In this document: positions 7,350-13,847 of the stretch, in pieces
How the letters are laid out: each line of letters starts with the position of its first letter
Position numbering within the stretch: position 1 is the first letter of the stretch
From: JAIPGX01 sp041650475
Lineage (GTDB): Bacteria > Babelota > Babeliae > Babelales > UASB340
Direction: 5' to 3'
DNA: 24,386 nucleotides
Assembly: GCA_041650475.1 (NCBI GenBank)
Contig: JBAZLD010000018.1
Coordinates: 1 to 24,386 of the forward strand
Position numbers and translations under genes: made by a program
The notes under the pieces: model-generated
The model's input: only the letters and a program-made list of their open reading frames with translations
Database searches by the model: none
Told to the model about the DNA's origin: nothing

Positions 7350-8702
7350 TTATTTAGACAAAAGCATAAGAGCTGATTTTACATCACTATCTGCATCGGA
7401 AATAATTTTAGCTACTGCATAAAGTGGATAAGAGTGTATTTTTTCATGCACAGAATAATTATTAGTCGAAAATCTAATACCATAAAAAGATTGTATATGA
7501 TTTTCTAAAAATATTTTCATACTTTTCATTGCAGTACCTTTTCCACTTTTTACTTCAATAGGAATAATATCTTTTTCTTTTTGAATTACGTAGTCTATTT
7601 CTGCTTCAGTCCCCCTAGACTCATTTTGCCAATAATAAAGTTGAGAGTCTCTTGTTGGATTTTCATATGCAAGAATTTCTTGCCCAACAAAACCTTCAAC
7701 AAGTTCACCTTTATTTATAAATTCTTCTAAAGGTTTTAATATCCAATTCCCAGTTTTAAGCCCCAAAACAAATTGAGATAATGCAACATCAATAAGCAAT
7801 ATTTTAAATGAATGTAAATCGACACCTGCTCCAAGTGGTATTCCTTGAGCAGATGTTCGCATTACTTTATGTGCAACATGAGCTGTCAGCAATAGATCAA
7901 GACATGGAGAAAGTTCTCTTTTTCTATATTCACCTTCAATGTCACTATACTTAAATTTTCTTCCTAATTGATGTGGTATATTATTAAACAAAACATTGAG
8001 ATATTTTATTTGATACTTTTGCGCATATTTTTCAAAATCTTGCCTATAAGTACTTATCAAGGTATTGGGAATTTCTGCGCAAAGATGCATATCTTGAAAA
8101 TTTTTCCAACAAGCCACAGCTTGTGGCATACCACCTATTGCCAAATATTGTCCAACTAAATCAAGGAATTTGTTGTGCAAAACTTGTAACATTTCATCTT
8201 TTAATTCATGATTCAAAACTTCTTCAATAATGATACCTGACCCTATTGCACTTAAAAATTCAATAAAAGATAACGGATGCATATACAAAGAAGAAACTCT
8301 TCCTACAGGCATTCCCACAGTTTTAATAGCAAAATCTAATAAAGACCCCGCTGCAATAACATGTAATTCGGGCATCATTTCATAAAAATATCTTAAGGCT
8401 GTAACTGCTTGAGGAACTAATTGAATTTCATCTAAAAAAAGAAGAGTTTGACCAGGAATAATGCGTTTGCCAGTAAGAGCTGAAATTTTTTGAATAATAA
8501 AGTTTGGATCAAGACTTTTTTCAAAAATTTCTCTAGCATCTTGCTCTAATTCCAAATTTAATTCAATAAAAGAATCGAATGTTTTACCAAATTCTCTAGC
8601 GGTATAAGTTTTACCAACTTGCCTTGCACCTCTAATTAAAAGAGGTTTACGTAGCGGGCTTGATTTCCATTTAATTAAAAAATAATCAACAAAACGCTTC
8701 AT
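7350..8702 (-). CDS. AAA_14 / DUF4143 family ATPase
   Basis: The 450-residue protein has an N-terminal P-loop AAA_14 domain with Walker A GARQVGKT (25-32) and Walker B LLFLDEIQ (87-94). A sensor-like AAGSLLDFAI motif (about 117-126) follows, then a middle helical region and a C-terminal DUF4143 domain. The C-terminus carries a restriction-endonuclease-like pattern: EIDYVIQKEKDIIPIEVKSGK, compare the D...ExK of PD-(D/E)xK folds. The family is widespread, often found in many copies in host-associated and candidate-phylum bacteria, and its physiological role is not settled. The start ATG at 8702 has GGAG about 7 nt upstream. That ribosome site lies at the edge of a 33-bp tandem repeat array, so control by repeat binding is plausible. 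The gene ends 6 bp from the PspC upstream palindrome. Confidence 0.9.
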   Translation of the reverse strand: MKRFVDYFLIKWKSSPLRKPLLIRGARQVGKTYTAREFGKTFDSFIELNLELEQDAREIFEKSLDPNFIIQKISALTGKRIIPGQTLLFLDEIQLVPQAVTALRYFYEMMPELHVIAAGSLLDFAIKTVGMPVGRVSSLYMHPLSFIEFLSAIGSGIIIEEVLNHELKDEMLQVLHNKFLDLVGQYLAIGGMPQAVACWKNFQDMHLCAEIPNTLISTYRQDFEKYAQKYQIKYLNVLFNNIPHQLGRKFKYSDIEGEYRKRELSPCLDLLLTAHVAHKVMRTSAQGIPLGAGVDLHSFKILLIDVALSQFVLGLKTGNWILKPLEEFINKGELVEGFVGQEILAYENPTRDSQLYYWQNESRGTEAEIDYVIQKEKDIIPIEVKSGKGTAMKSMKIFLENHIQSFYGIRFSTNNYSVHEKIHSYPLYAVAKIISDADSDVKSALMLLSK

Positions 8703-8711
8703 TTTTTACTC

Positions 8712-8823
8712 CATGGTCAAAATTCAGACATATTTTCATATTTTCATGGTCGAAATTCAGACATATTTTAGTTTATTTATGGTTAAAATTCAAAGATATC
8801 TTAAAATTTAGATATATTTTTAT
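8712..8823. repeat. 33-bp tandem repeats directly upstream of the AAA_14 ATPase gene
   Basis: Units begin at 8712, 8745 and 8778, a period of exactly 33 bp. Each carries a core like ATGGTCAAAATTCAGACAT; units 1 and 2 are nearly identical and unit 3 is degenerate. A further partial copy at 8801-8823 differs from 8717-8739 at four positions, all C to T. The core includes an imperfect palindrome TCNNAATTNNGA. The array abuts the Shine-Dalgarno of the ATPase gene, suggesting an operator or RNA-level control site. Confidence 0.75.
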
Positions 8824-9008
8824 AAAATTGCGATTTATATTTTGCATTTTTATTTAAAAAACAAATCTATTTATATAAAAATATTTTTTCACATAAAATA
8901 ATAGTGTTTATTTTGTAACATTTATTATTAAAAATAATTATTAATATTATAAATAAATCTGTTGGGATAAGAGCTTTGGTTTTATTTATTAAGTTTTAGG
9001 GGAGAGTC
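8824..9008. other. Rest of the divergent intergenic region, no gene seen
   Basis: Together with the repeat array this makes a 306-bp gap between the divergent AAA_14 and SDR genes. It is extremely A+T-rich, and TTGTAA at 8913 and TATAAA near 8948 are weak promoter-like words only. A good Shine-Dalgarno (GGGGAGAG) precedes the SDR start at 9009. No open frame of note or stable hairpin was found. Confidence 0.5.
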
Positions 9009-9893
9009 ATGAAAAAAAAGTTATCACTTTTGTTATTATTCTTTTTATTAATGTCTTATAAAGCCGATGCGCTAAAAAATTCATTAGATACACAAAAAAT
9101 TTTACAAGATACTTCAATACAAAATAATCAAAATATTTCACAAAATAAAAATGCTATTAAACGAGCAATTGTTATCGGTGCATCTTCTGGCATTGGACGA
9201 CAGGTTGCTAAACTTCTGGCAACAGAAGGCGGATATGAAGTTGGGCTTGTCGCACGTCGTATAAATTTGCTTGAATCTCTGCAAAAAGAAATTTCAACTA
9301 AAACATATATAAAGCAAATAGATGTTTCTAAATTTGATAATGCAAGAAAAGAACTTGTCGAATTAATTGAGGATATGGGAGGTTTAGATTTAATACTGAT
9401 TTCTGTTGCATGTAATGAGGATCTTAAAAAAAATAATAAGCATGAACTTGATAAAGAAACAATGGCTGTTACACTTACGGGTTTTTGGAATATAGCAGAT
9501 GTTGCAGTAGAGTTTTTTGCAAAACAAAAATCAGGACATCTTGTTGGTATTTCTTCAATTTCTGCTGTAAGGGGAGATGCTAAGTGCCCTGTCTATTCTG
9601 GCGCAAAAGCTTTTATTTCAACATATTTAGAGGGTATTAGAAATTACATGATTCAAAACAAGATTCCTGTATATATAACAGACATCATGCCTGGATGGGT
9701 TGATACAGATATAAAGTATAGTGAAATGCCAGAAACCTATTGGGTCACACCACTTGAAAAAGCTAGCCAACAAATTTTTAAGGCTATAAAAAATAAAAAG
9801 AAAATTGCTTATATTTCTAAGCGCCAAATATTAGTAAAATTTGCATTACAAATCGTACCAGATTGTATCTATAATGCTATAGGCGGTTTTTAA
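9009..9893 (+). CDS. Exported short-chain dehydrogenase/reductase (SDR)
   Basis: A 294-residue protein with a clear signal peptide (MKKKLSLLLLFFLLMSYKADA) and a linker, then a Rossmann-fold SDR domain from about residue 52. The cofactor loop is GASSGIG (57-63), with R83/R84 after the second strand suggesting an NADP preference. The active site has S182/S183, Y196 and K200 (YSGAK). The usual NNAG motif reads SVAC here, and the position of the catalytic-tetrad Asn appears to be Thr (VTLTGFW). A domain that needs NAD(P) but is exported is unusual, as the periplasm lacks the cofactor. GGGGAGAG precedes the ATG by a few bases. The substrate cannot be predicted. It is followed by two further genes for exported proteins. 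Confidence 0.85.
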   Translation: MKKKLSLLLLFFLLMSYKADALKNSLDTQKILQDTSIQNNQNISQNKNAIKRAIVIGASSGIGRQVAKLLATEGGYEVGLVARRINLLESLQKEISTKTYIKQIDVSKFDNARKELVELIEDMGGLDLILISVACNEDLKKNNKHELDKETMAVTLTGFWNIADVAVEFFAKQKSGHLVGISSISAVRGDAKCPVYSGAKAFISTYLEGIRNYMIQNKIPVYITDIMPGWVDTDIKYSEMPETYWVTPLEKASQQIFKAIKNKKKIAYISKRQILVKFALQIVPDCIYNAIGGF

Positions 9894-9985
9894 ATTTTTT
9901 TCTTATTTAAAAATTATCTTGCTAAACATAATTATTTTTTACAAAATAACCCTAAATAAAAAATTTATTTAAATTAGGAGTTAAT

Positions 9986-10411
9986 ATGAATTTTTTAAGA
10001 AAAATTTTTTTATTAATTTTATTAATGTCAATTTTTAGTGCCTCAAATTATATCTTGTGCATGCAAGAAGAACAAGAAGATGCCTCAAAAAAAGTTTTAA
10101 AAACTTTAAGGTGGGCTTTAGAAAATTATAAACAGGATCCTGATCCTATAATATTCTGGTCTGATGGGTTATGGTCAGGTGGATTTCGTAATGCGTCAAA
10201 TGGCTCTTGCGAAAGACAACAAGAAAAAGAAAATCCAGAAAAACTTCAATATCATTTATTTACAACTAACACGGGATTAAAAAAAATATTTATTTTTAAA
10301 TTAATTATTATTGGGTCAAATGATTTATATAAACCAATGGTTATAAAATCTATTGGAGAATGGGACATAAATGATCCTTATGTATCAGAAAATTTTGAAT
10401 TTACTCAGTAA
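9986..10411 (+). CDS. Small secreted protein of unknown function
   Basis: I do not recognise this 141-residue protein. It has a signal peptide (LRKIFLLILLMSIFSASNYILC, about 4-25) with a Cys near the end of the hydrophobic stretch that could be either a lipobox variant or just part of the cleavage region. An acidic-basic segment follows, then a Trp/Gly-rich patch (WSDGLWSGGF) and a beta-rich C-terminus. AGGAG lies 5 nt before the ATG, supporting the start. A small AT hairpin (9953-9971) sits just before the ribosome site. The SIR2-like gene begins 49 bp downstream on the same strand, and its N-terminal extension also has a Trp/Gly patch (GWGASWSRG), so the two may share a short domain and be co-transcribed. 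Confidence 0.65.
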   Translation: MNFLRKIFLLILLMSIFSASNYILCMQEEQEDASKKVLKTLRWALENYKQDPDPIIFWSDGLWSGGFRNASNGSCERQQEKENPEKLQYHLFTTNTGLKKIFIFKLIIIGSNDLYKPMVIKSIGEWDINDPYVSENFEFTQ

Positions 10412-10460
10412 ACATCTCCAAATAGTGGATTTTGTATTCGTAAAAATAACCAAAATTAAT

Positions 10461-11348
10461 ATGCAAATTTTAAAAAAATTTTTTATATACCTATTTTTTA
10501 TAAATTTCAATATTTTTATACATGCCAGTATATTACTGCAAGAACCAGAAAAACTTTCTGAACAAGAAATTAAAAATTTTGAAAAAGAAAACCTTAAACA
10601 TGGCTGGGGCGCATCCTGGTCACGGGGTAATAATAATGTCACCTTTATTTATAATGAGGGGGTTGTAGAAATAAAACAAGAACAACAAGTTAAATCTAAC
10701 AAAACCGAAACCGACGAAGAGCCGTATTGCATAAATGAACGTCTCATTTTAAAAAATCAAAAACCTAAAAATCTTACTCTCAACGAATTATGTAATTTAG
10801 TAAAAACAAAAACTGTTACTTTTTATACCGGAGCAGGAATTTCAGCTGCCGCTGGAATATGGACAATGCAACCACTTATGGATGCTTTGGGAATTACAAA
10901 AAATGATAACTGTTATCAAAACATTATAAAAAATGAAAATAATAATAAAAAAATTTTCAAAGAATTCTGTGATAAAGCATTTACTAGCCAAGCAACACCA
11001 GCACACAATGCTTTAAAAAATATTGCTTTATATAAAAAAGCACAAATTTTAACTGAAAATTTTGATTTATTACAAGAACATTTAGGAATAAAAGCTCTAC
11101 ATATCTCTGGCCCATGGTTAAGGGCTAATGTAACAATTGATGATTTAAAAGCAATAGATTGCATAATATGCATAGCATTAAGTTATGATGACCGAGGCTT
11201 TTTAGGCTGGTACAAAGCAAACAATCCAACCGGTATTATAGTTGCAATTGATTTAGAACAACCTTCTTATTTAGGCAATGAAGATTTTTTAATTCAAGGC
11301 GATTGTCAAAAGCTTTTGCCAGAATTAGAAAAGAAAATTTTAGAATAA
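10461..11348 (+). CDS. Exported SIR2 (sirtuin)-like protein
   Basis: The 295-residue protein begins with a signal peptide (MQILKKFFIYLFFINFNIFIHA), followed by about 80 residues of unknown extension and a SIR2-like domain. Sirtuin landmarks are GAGIS (124-128), TPAHNAL (179-185), TENFDLLQEHLG (198-209, in place of TQNIDxLH), H214 in LHISGP (the catalytic His position) and a closing VAIDLEQPS...QGDCQKLLPEL. Sirtuins use NAD+ to remove acyl groups from lysine or act as NADases. The stretch between the His and the last Rossmann strands is short and has no CxxC pairs, so the zinc module seems lost. The frame is open upstream to 10371, but that start would overlap the previous gene and bury the signal peptide. 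No strong ribosome site is visible. Confidence 0.7.
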   Translation: MQILKKFFIYLFFINFNIFIHASILLQEPEKLSEQEIKNFEKENLKHGWGASWSRGNNNVTFIYNEGVVEIKQEQQVKSNKTETDEEPYCINERLILKNQKPKNLTLNELCNLVKTKTVTFYTGAGISAAAGIWTMQPLMDALGITKNDNCYQNIIKNENNNKKIFKEFCDKAFTSQATPAHNALKNIALYKKAQILTENFDLLQEHLGIKALHISGPWLRANVTIDDLKAIDCIICIALSYDDRGFLGWYKANNPTGIIVAIDLEQPSYLGNEDFLIQGDCQKLLPELEKKILE

Positions 11349-11379
11349 ATTTTTTAAGTTTAGTTTCTAAAATTTTCTT
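11331..11379. terminator. Bidirectional terminator-like hairpin between convergent genes
   Basis: A perfect 15-bp inverted repeat (11331-11345 with 11365-11379) has a 19-nt loop. It covers the last codons of both the SIR2-like gene (ending 11348) and the kinase-like gene (ending 11360). Its position suits shared termination. Confidence 0.5.
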
Positions 11380-12151
11380 CATTATTAAGATATTCTTGAA
11401 AAAATTGATTTAAAGAATATCTAGAATCTTCATTTAAAAAATAAGAAATAGAAATGCGATCAACCCATTTTTGAAAAATATTTTTCAAAATATCTTTTTT
11501 TTCTTCAATGACCATAGAATTACCATAAACATTAATATCTGTCATTATTGCACCTAGAATGCTAATTTCTCTATAAAGATTAATAACTCGCATTAATGAC
11601 TCTAAGTTTTCATAATTTTTTTCTAAAATTGGTTCAATAAAAGATATATAAAAATTTCTAAAAATTTCATTAAATTGTGAAATATTTAGAAAAATATTTT
11701 TAATTTTTTGTGCACAATAAAACGATAATTCACAAAGCTCTGGTAAAGTTAATTGATTAACTTTTAGCATAAAAAACCAAATATTATCTGTATCAATTAA
11801 CACTAAATTTCCATTTTTATCCATTTCAATATTGCCATCAGCATTATCAGTATTACCACTTTCCAACATTATTGTTACAAAATTACTTATTTGTTCTTTT
11901 GTAGCATTTATAAATGCTAATCCATGCGTATCAAGATCTATTTTTTCAGCAATAATTAAATAATTTTCGTCAGTTAATGTTTCAGGCGTGCCTGGGATAT
12001 GATAAAGATATTTTTTCGGAACCCTTATTTTTTGCATCCCATTTATATTAATAATATTTGAAATTTGATCCGCCTTAAAAACTCTACTTATATTTTCTCT
12101 AATCCTACATGAATAAAACCACGTAGCTGGATTTTCATCGTCCTTTTCCAT
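11360..12151 (-). CDS. Protein-kinase-like hypothetical protein, possibly N-terminally truncated
   Basis: The protein has 263 residues. The pattern VPKKYLYHIPG...DENYLIIAEKID (about 44-72) looks like the strand and hinge of a kinase-like fold, and NADGNIEMDKNGNLVLIDTDN (about 103-123) looks like a catalytic/metal-loop region (DGNI...LVLIDTD). The rest is helical. I recall similar proteins in Dependentiae, usually secreted with a longer N-terminus; here there is no signal peptide and the N-lobe seems incomplete, so it may be a 5'-truncated gene. ATG 12151 is chosen over a TTG at 12157; neither has a convincing Shine-Dalgarno. It lies just downstream of the broken ATPase copy, and the same rearrangement may have removed its 5' end. 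Confidence 0.5.
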   Translation of the reverse strand: MEKDDENPATWFYSCRIRENISRVFKADQISNIININGMQKIRVPKKYLYHIPGTPETLTDENYLIIAEKIDLDTHGLAFINATKEQISNFVTIMLESGNTDNADGNIEMDKNGNLVLIDTDNIWFFMLKVNQLTLPELCELSFYCAQKIKNIFLNISQFNEIFRNFYISFIEPILEKNYENLESLMRVINLYREISILGAIMTDINVYGNSMVIEEKKDILKNIFQKWVDRISISYFLNEDSRYSLNQFFQEYLNNEENFRN

Positions 12152-12180
12152 ATTCAACTATAATTAAAAATATAATTTTC

Positions 12181-12645
12181 CTAACAAACATTTATAAGAA
12201 TTTCGTATGGCGAAGTTGAAATGGAAATATTTTCGTATAAATCAAAACCTTCTGAAGCAATAGATTGCAAAACTCCATCTCTAATTATTTTAGATATTGG
12301 TTTAGTTAATTTCTTTAAAAATTCTAATGATCGTTCTGCTCTATATTCTTGAAAAAAGCCAATAATAGCATTAATAATAACAATAATTCCTATTGCTAAT
12401 GCATTTATCCATTCGCCAAGGAAACCTGAAATAATTAATGCTCCAATTAACACCCAAATTATAAAACTTGAAAACTGATTTAAAAAGAGAAATAAAATAG
12501 AAAATCTTTTTTTCTCAGGCAATTTGTTTAAACCATATTCTTCAAGACGCTTAGATACCTGATCAGATGTAAGACCTACCTGAATATCAGTTTTTAGAAT
12601 GTGCACAATTTCTTCACTTGAAAGATTCCACCATAATTTCGTCAT
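12181..12645 (-). pseudogene. Truncated, chimeric copy of the Ca2+-type P-ATPase
   Basis: Residues 1-131 align without gaps to the intact ATPase at 4268-6970 (about 111 of 131 identical by eye), ending at VLQSIAS. Homology stops sharply at base 12251, and the frame continues for 23 unrelated codons to a TAG. Only the N-terminal domain and M1-M2 remain; TGES, the phosphorylation Asp and the nucleotide domain are absent, so it cannot pump. The ribosome site AGGAGAG before the ATG is preserved, so a 154-residue membrane fragment could still be made. It is part of a duplicated block with the PspC gene at 12868-13065, from which a hairpin now separates it. Confidence 0.85.
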
Positions 12646-12815
12646 GACTCTCCTTAACTAAAATTATTCTTACACAATTTTATCTTTCTTAATTTAAATT
12701 AATGAAATGATGCGCCCATATCCATATATTGTACAAAATCATATGTTACAAACCATAAATATCTCACCACATGCATCTACTTCTCATAGTCATTAAAAAA
12801 ACAAACTAAATAAAT
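12646..12815. other. Spacer between the PspC2 terminator and the ATPase remnant
   Basis: In the intact copy PspC and the ATPase are 71 bp apart; here the distance is 222 bp. Apart from the conserved Shine-Dalgarno next to 12645, I see no clear similarity to the intact spacer, no open frame and no strong hairpin. It is probably extra DNA gained in the rearrangement. Confidence 0.4.
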
Positions 12816-12847
12816 ATGGGAACGATTATTGTAATAATCGTTCCCAT
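12816..12847 (-). terminator. Intrinsic terminator after PspC2
   Basis: ATGGGAACGATTATT (12816-12830) and its exact complement (12833-12847) form a 13-15 bp stem with a minimal loop. On the minus strand it begins 20 bp after the PspC2 stop codon and is followed by a T-rich tract that includes seven T in a row (the A7 just below 12800 on the plus strand). It is the clearest classical terminator in this part of the window. Confidence 0.75.
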
Positions 12848-12867
12848 TAAATTTTATAAATAAGCTA

Positions 12868-13065
12868 TTAGCTTTGCATATATGCGGGTTCTAATGGAAT
12901 AATTATCCATGCAATAATATAAATAATTAGTCCAGAGCCTCCAAAAAGCACAAATAATAACCAAACAAGCCTTATAATAACAGGATCAACATCAAAATAT
13001 TTTGCTAAGCCTCCACAAACACCTGCTATCTTTTTATCTGTTCTTGATCTATACAATTTTTCCAT
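12868..13065 (-). CDS. PspC domain small membrane protein, second copy
   Basis: A 65-residue PspC-domain protein that is very similar to the one at 7042-7230 (YRSRTDKKIAGVCGGLAKYFDVDPVIIRL and the same GGSG-containing membrane helix ending in IIPLEPA). The start is preceded by AGGAGC (reverse strand). The gene is intact, unlike its partner ATPase, and is followed by its own terminator hairpin. It may have become a single-gene unit after duplication. Substitutions between the copies are mostly conservative, consistent with continued selection on this gene. Confidence 0.9.
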   Translation of the reverse strand: MEKLYRSRTDKKIAGVCGGLAKYFDVDPVIIRLVWLLFVLFGGSGLIIYIIAWIIIPLEPAYMQS

Positions 13066-13127
13066 ACTAAGCTCCTATTTTTATAATAAAGATAAACTAT
13101 AAATTGTTACAATCATATTTTATATAG

Positions 13128-13167
13128 TAATAAAACATGAAAACAAAACACAAATATTTAAATATTT
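13128..13167 (-). promoter_or_regulatory. Conserved 40-nt upstream block of PspC2, copy B, with 16-bp palindrome
   Basis: The block is 36/40 identical to 7304-7343 and ends in the same perfect palindrome AAATATTTAAATATTT (13152-13167). It lies 62-102 bp upstream of the PspC2 start. Beyond about 13174 the match to copy A is interrupted by the LRR gene segment. Confidence 0.5.
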
Positions 13168-13231
13168 ATTTAATCAACAAAAAAGTTGCATACTAAATTT
13201 AAAACTATAAAAATTTTAAATGGGAGAAATT

Positions 13232-13684
13232 ATGGAAAAAAAAATGCTACTTTTATTTGTATTAATAACTACTTTAGTTATTCAAAAAACATTTAGTATG
13301 GAAGAAGATGATGATGAGCGCAATTGCGAATATATAAAATCAATAAGTAAAGAATTTAAAGATAGCATAATTAATATGTTCAAAAAATTACTTGAAAATC
13401 CAGACGAATTAAGTTTTACTGAATGCAATGATCTTACCGATGGAAGATTTGAAATCATTATAAACTGTCTAAATATTAATCATACATTAAAAAAATTTAA
13501 ATATATCAATATTGCTTATGCATTGATCACTGATAAAACCTTAGAATTGATAGCAGAATATTACCCTGCTATTATTAAAATTAATCTTTTTGGATGTAAT
13601 CGCATCAGTGCCAATGGAATTCGAATACTTACAGAAAAATGCCCAAAACTTCAATCAATAACTTTACCTTCACATATTACTTAA
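13232..13684 (+). CDS. Small secreted leucine-rich-repeat protein
   Basis: The protein has 150 residues and a signal peptide (MEKKMLLLFVLITTLVIQKTFS). After an acidic stretch (EEDDDER) and a helical region come two or three LRR units of the cysteine-containing (AMN1/F-box-associated) kind: ITDKTLELIAEYYPAIIKINLFGCNRIS and ANGIRILTEKCPKLQSITL. Such LRRs bind proteins and are common among secreted proteins of intracellular bacteria. ATG 13232 is chosen because GGGAGA (13222-13227) is then the ribosome site; an ATG at 13220 overlaps it. The array is short and may be a remnant of a longer LRR protein. The gene sits inside the duplicated PspC/AAA_14 block, apparently as an insertion. Confidence 0.7.
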   Translation: MEKKMLLLFVLITTLVIQKTFSMEEDDDERNCEYIKSISKEFKDSIINMFKKLLENPDELSFTECNDLTDGRFEIIINCLNINHTLKKFKYINIAYALITDKTLELIAEYYPAIIKINLFGCNRISANGIRILTEKCPKLQSITLPSHIT

Positions 13685-13710
13685 GTTTTTATTTTGTATA
13701 TGCCTTAATC

Positions 13711-13740
13711 TTATTTAGACAAAGACATAAGAGCAGACTT
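13711..13740 (-). pseudogene. Remnant of the 3' end of an AAA_14 ATPase gene
   Basis: On the minus strand these 30 bases read KSALMSLSK-stop, against KSALMLLSK-stop at the end of the AAA_14 gene (7350-7379). About 26 of 30 bases match and the stop codon is aligned. The order AAA_14 tail, PspC, ATPase matches the intact locus, which makes chance similarity unlikely. The rest of the gene is absent. Confidence 0.65.
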
Positions 13741-13835
13741 TAGACTTTATAAAATAAAAATAGAAAAAAAGCGTTTAATAGCATTTATATAAAACTTTAT
13801 GTTAAATTTTAATAAATAAAAAACAAAGTAATTTT

Positions 13836-13842
13836 GGGGGGG
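13836..13842 (+). promoter_or_regulatory. G7 homopolymer forming the ribosome binding site of the CPT-like gene
   Basis: Seven consecutive G followed by AGATT and then the ATG at 13848. The tract takes the place of an ordinary Shine-Dalgarno. In this AT-rich DNA a G7 run is unusual, and its length could vary by slippage. Confidence 0.5.
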
Positions 13843-13847
13843 AGATT

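Noticed and set aside
8700..8830. CRISPR-like array reading of the 33-bp repeats
   Set aside because: The units are directly adjacent with no unique spacers, only three to four copies, and no cas genes are nearby.
10371..10460. Longer N-terminus for the SIR2-like protein
   Set aside because: It overlaps the end of the previous gene by 41 bases and would bury the signal peptide that starts at 10461.
10385..11173. Minus-strand open frames opposite the SIR2-like gene
   Set aside because: They have no family motifs or ribosome sites and lie fully across from a gene with clear domain motifs.
12816..12847. Hairpin as a transposon end or attachment site
   Set aside because: It sits right after the PspC2 stop and is followed by a T-rich tract on that strand, which fits an intrinsic terminator; no transposase or second copy was seen.
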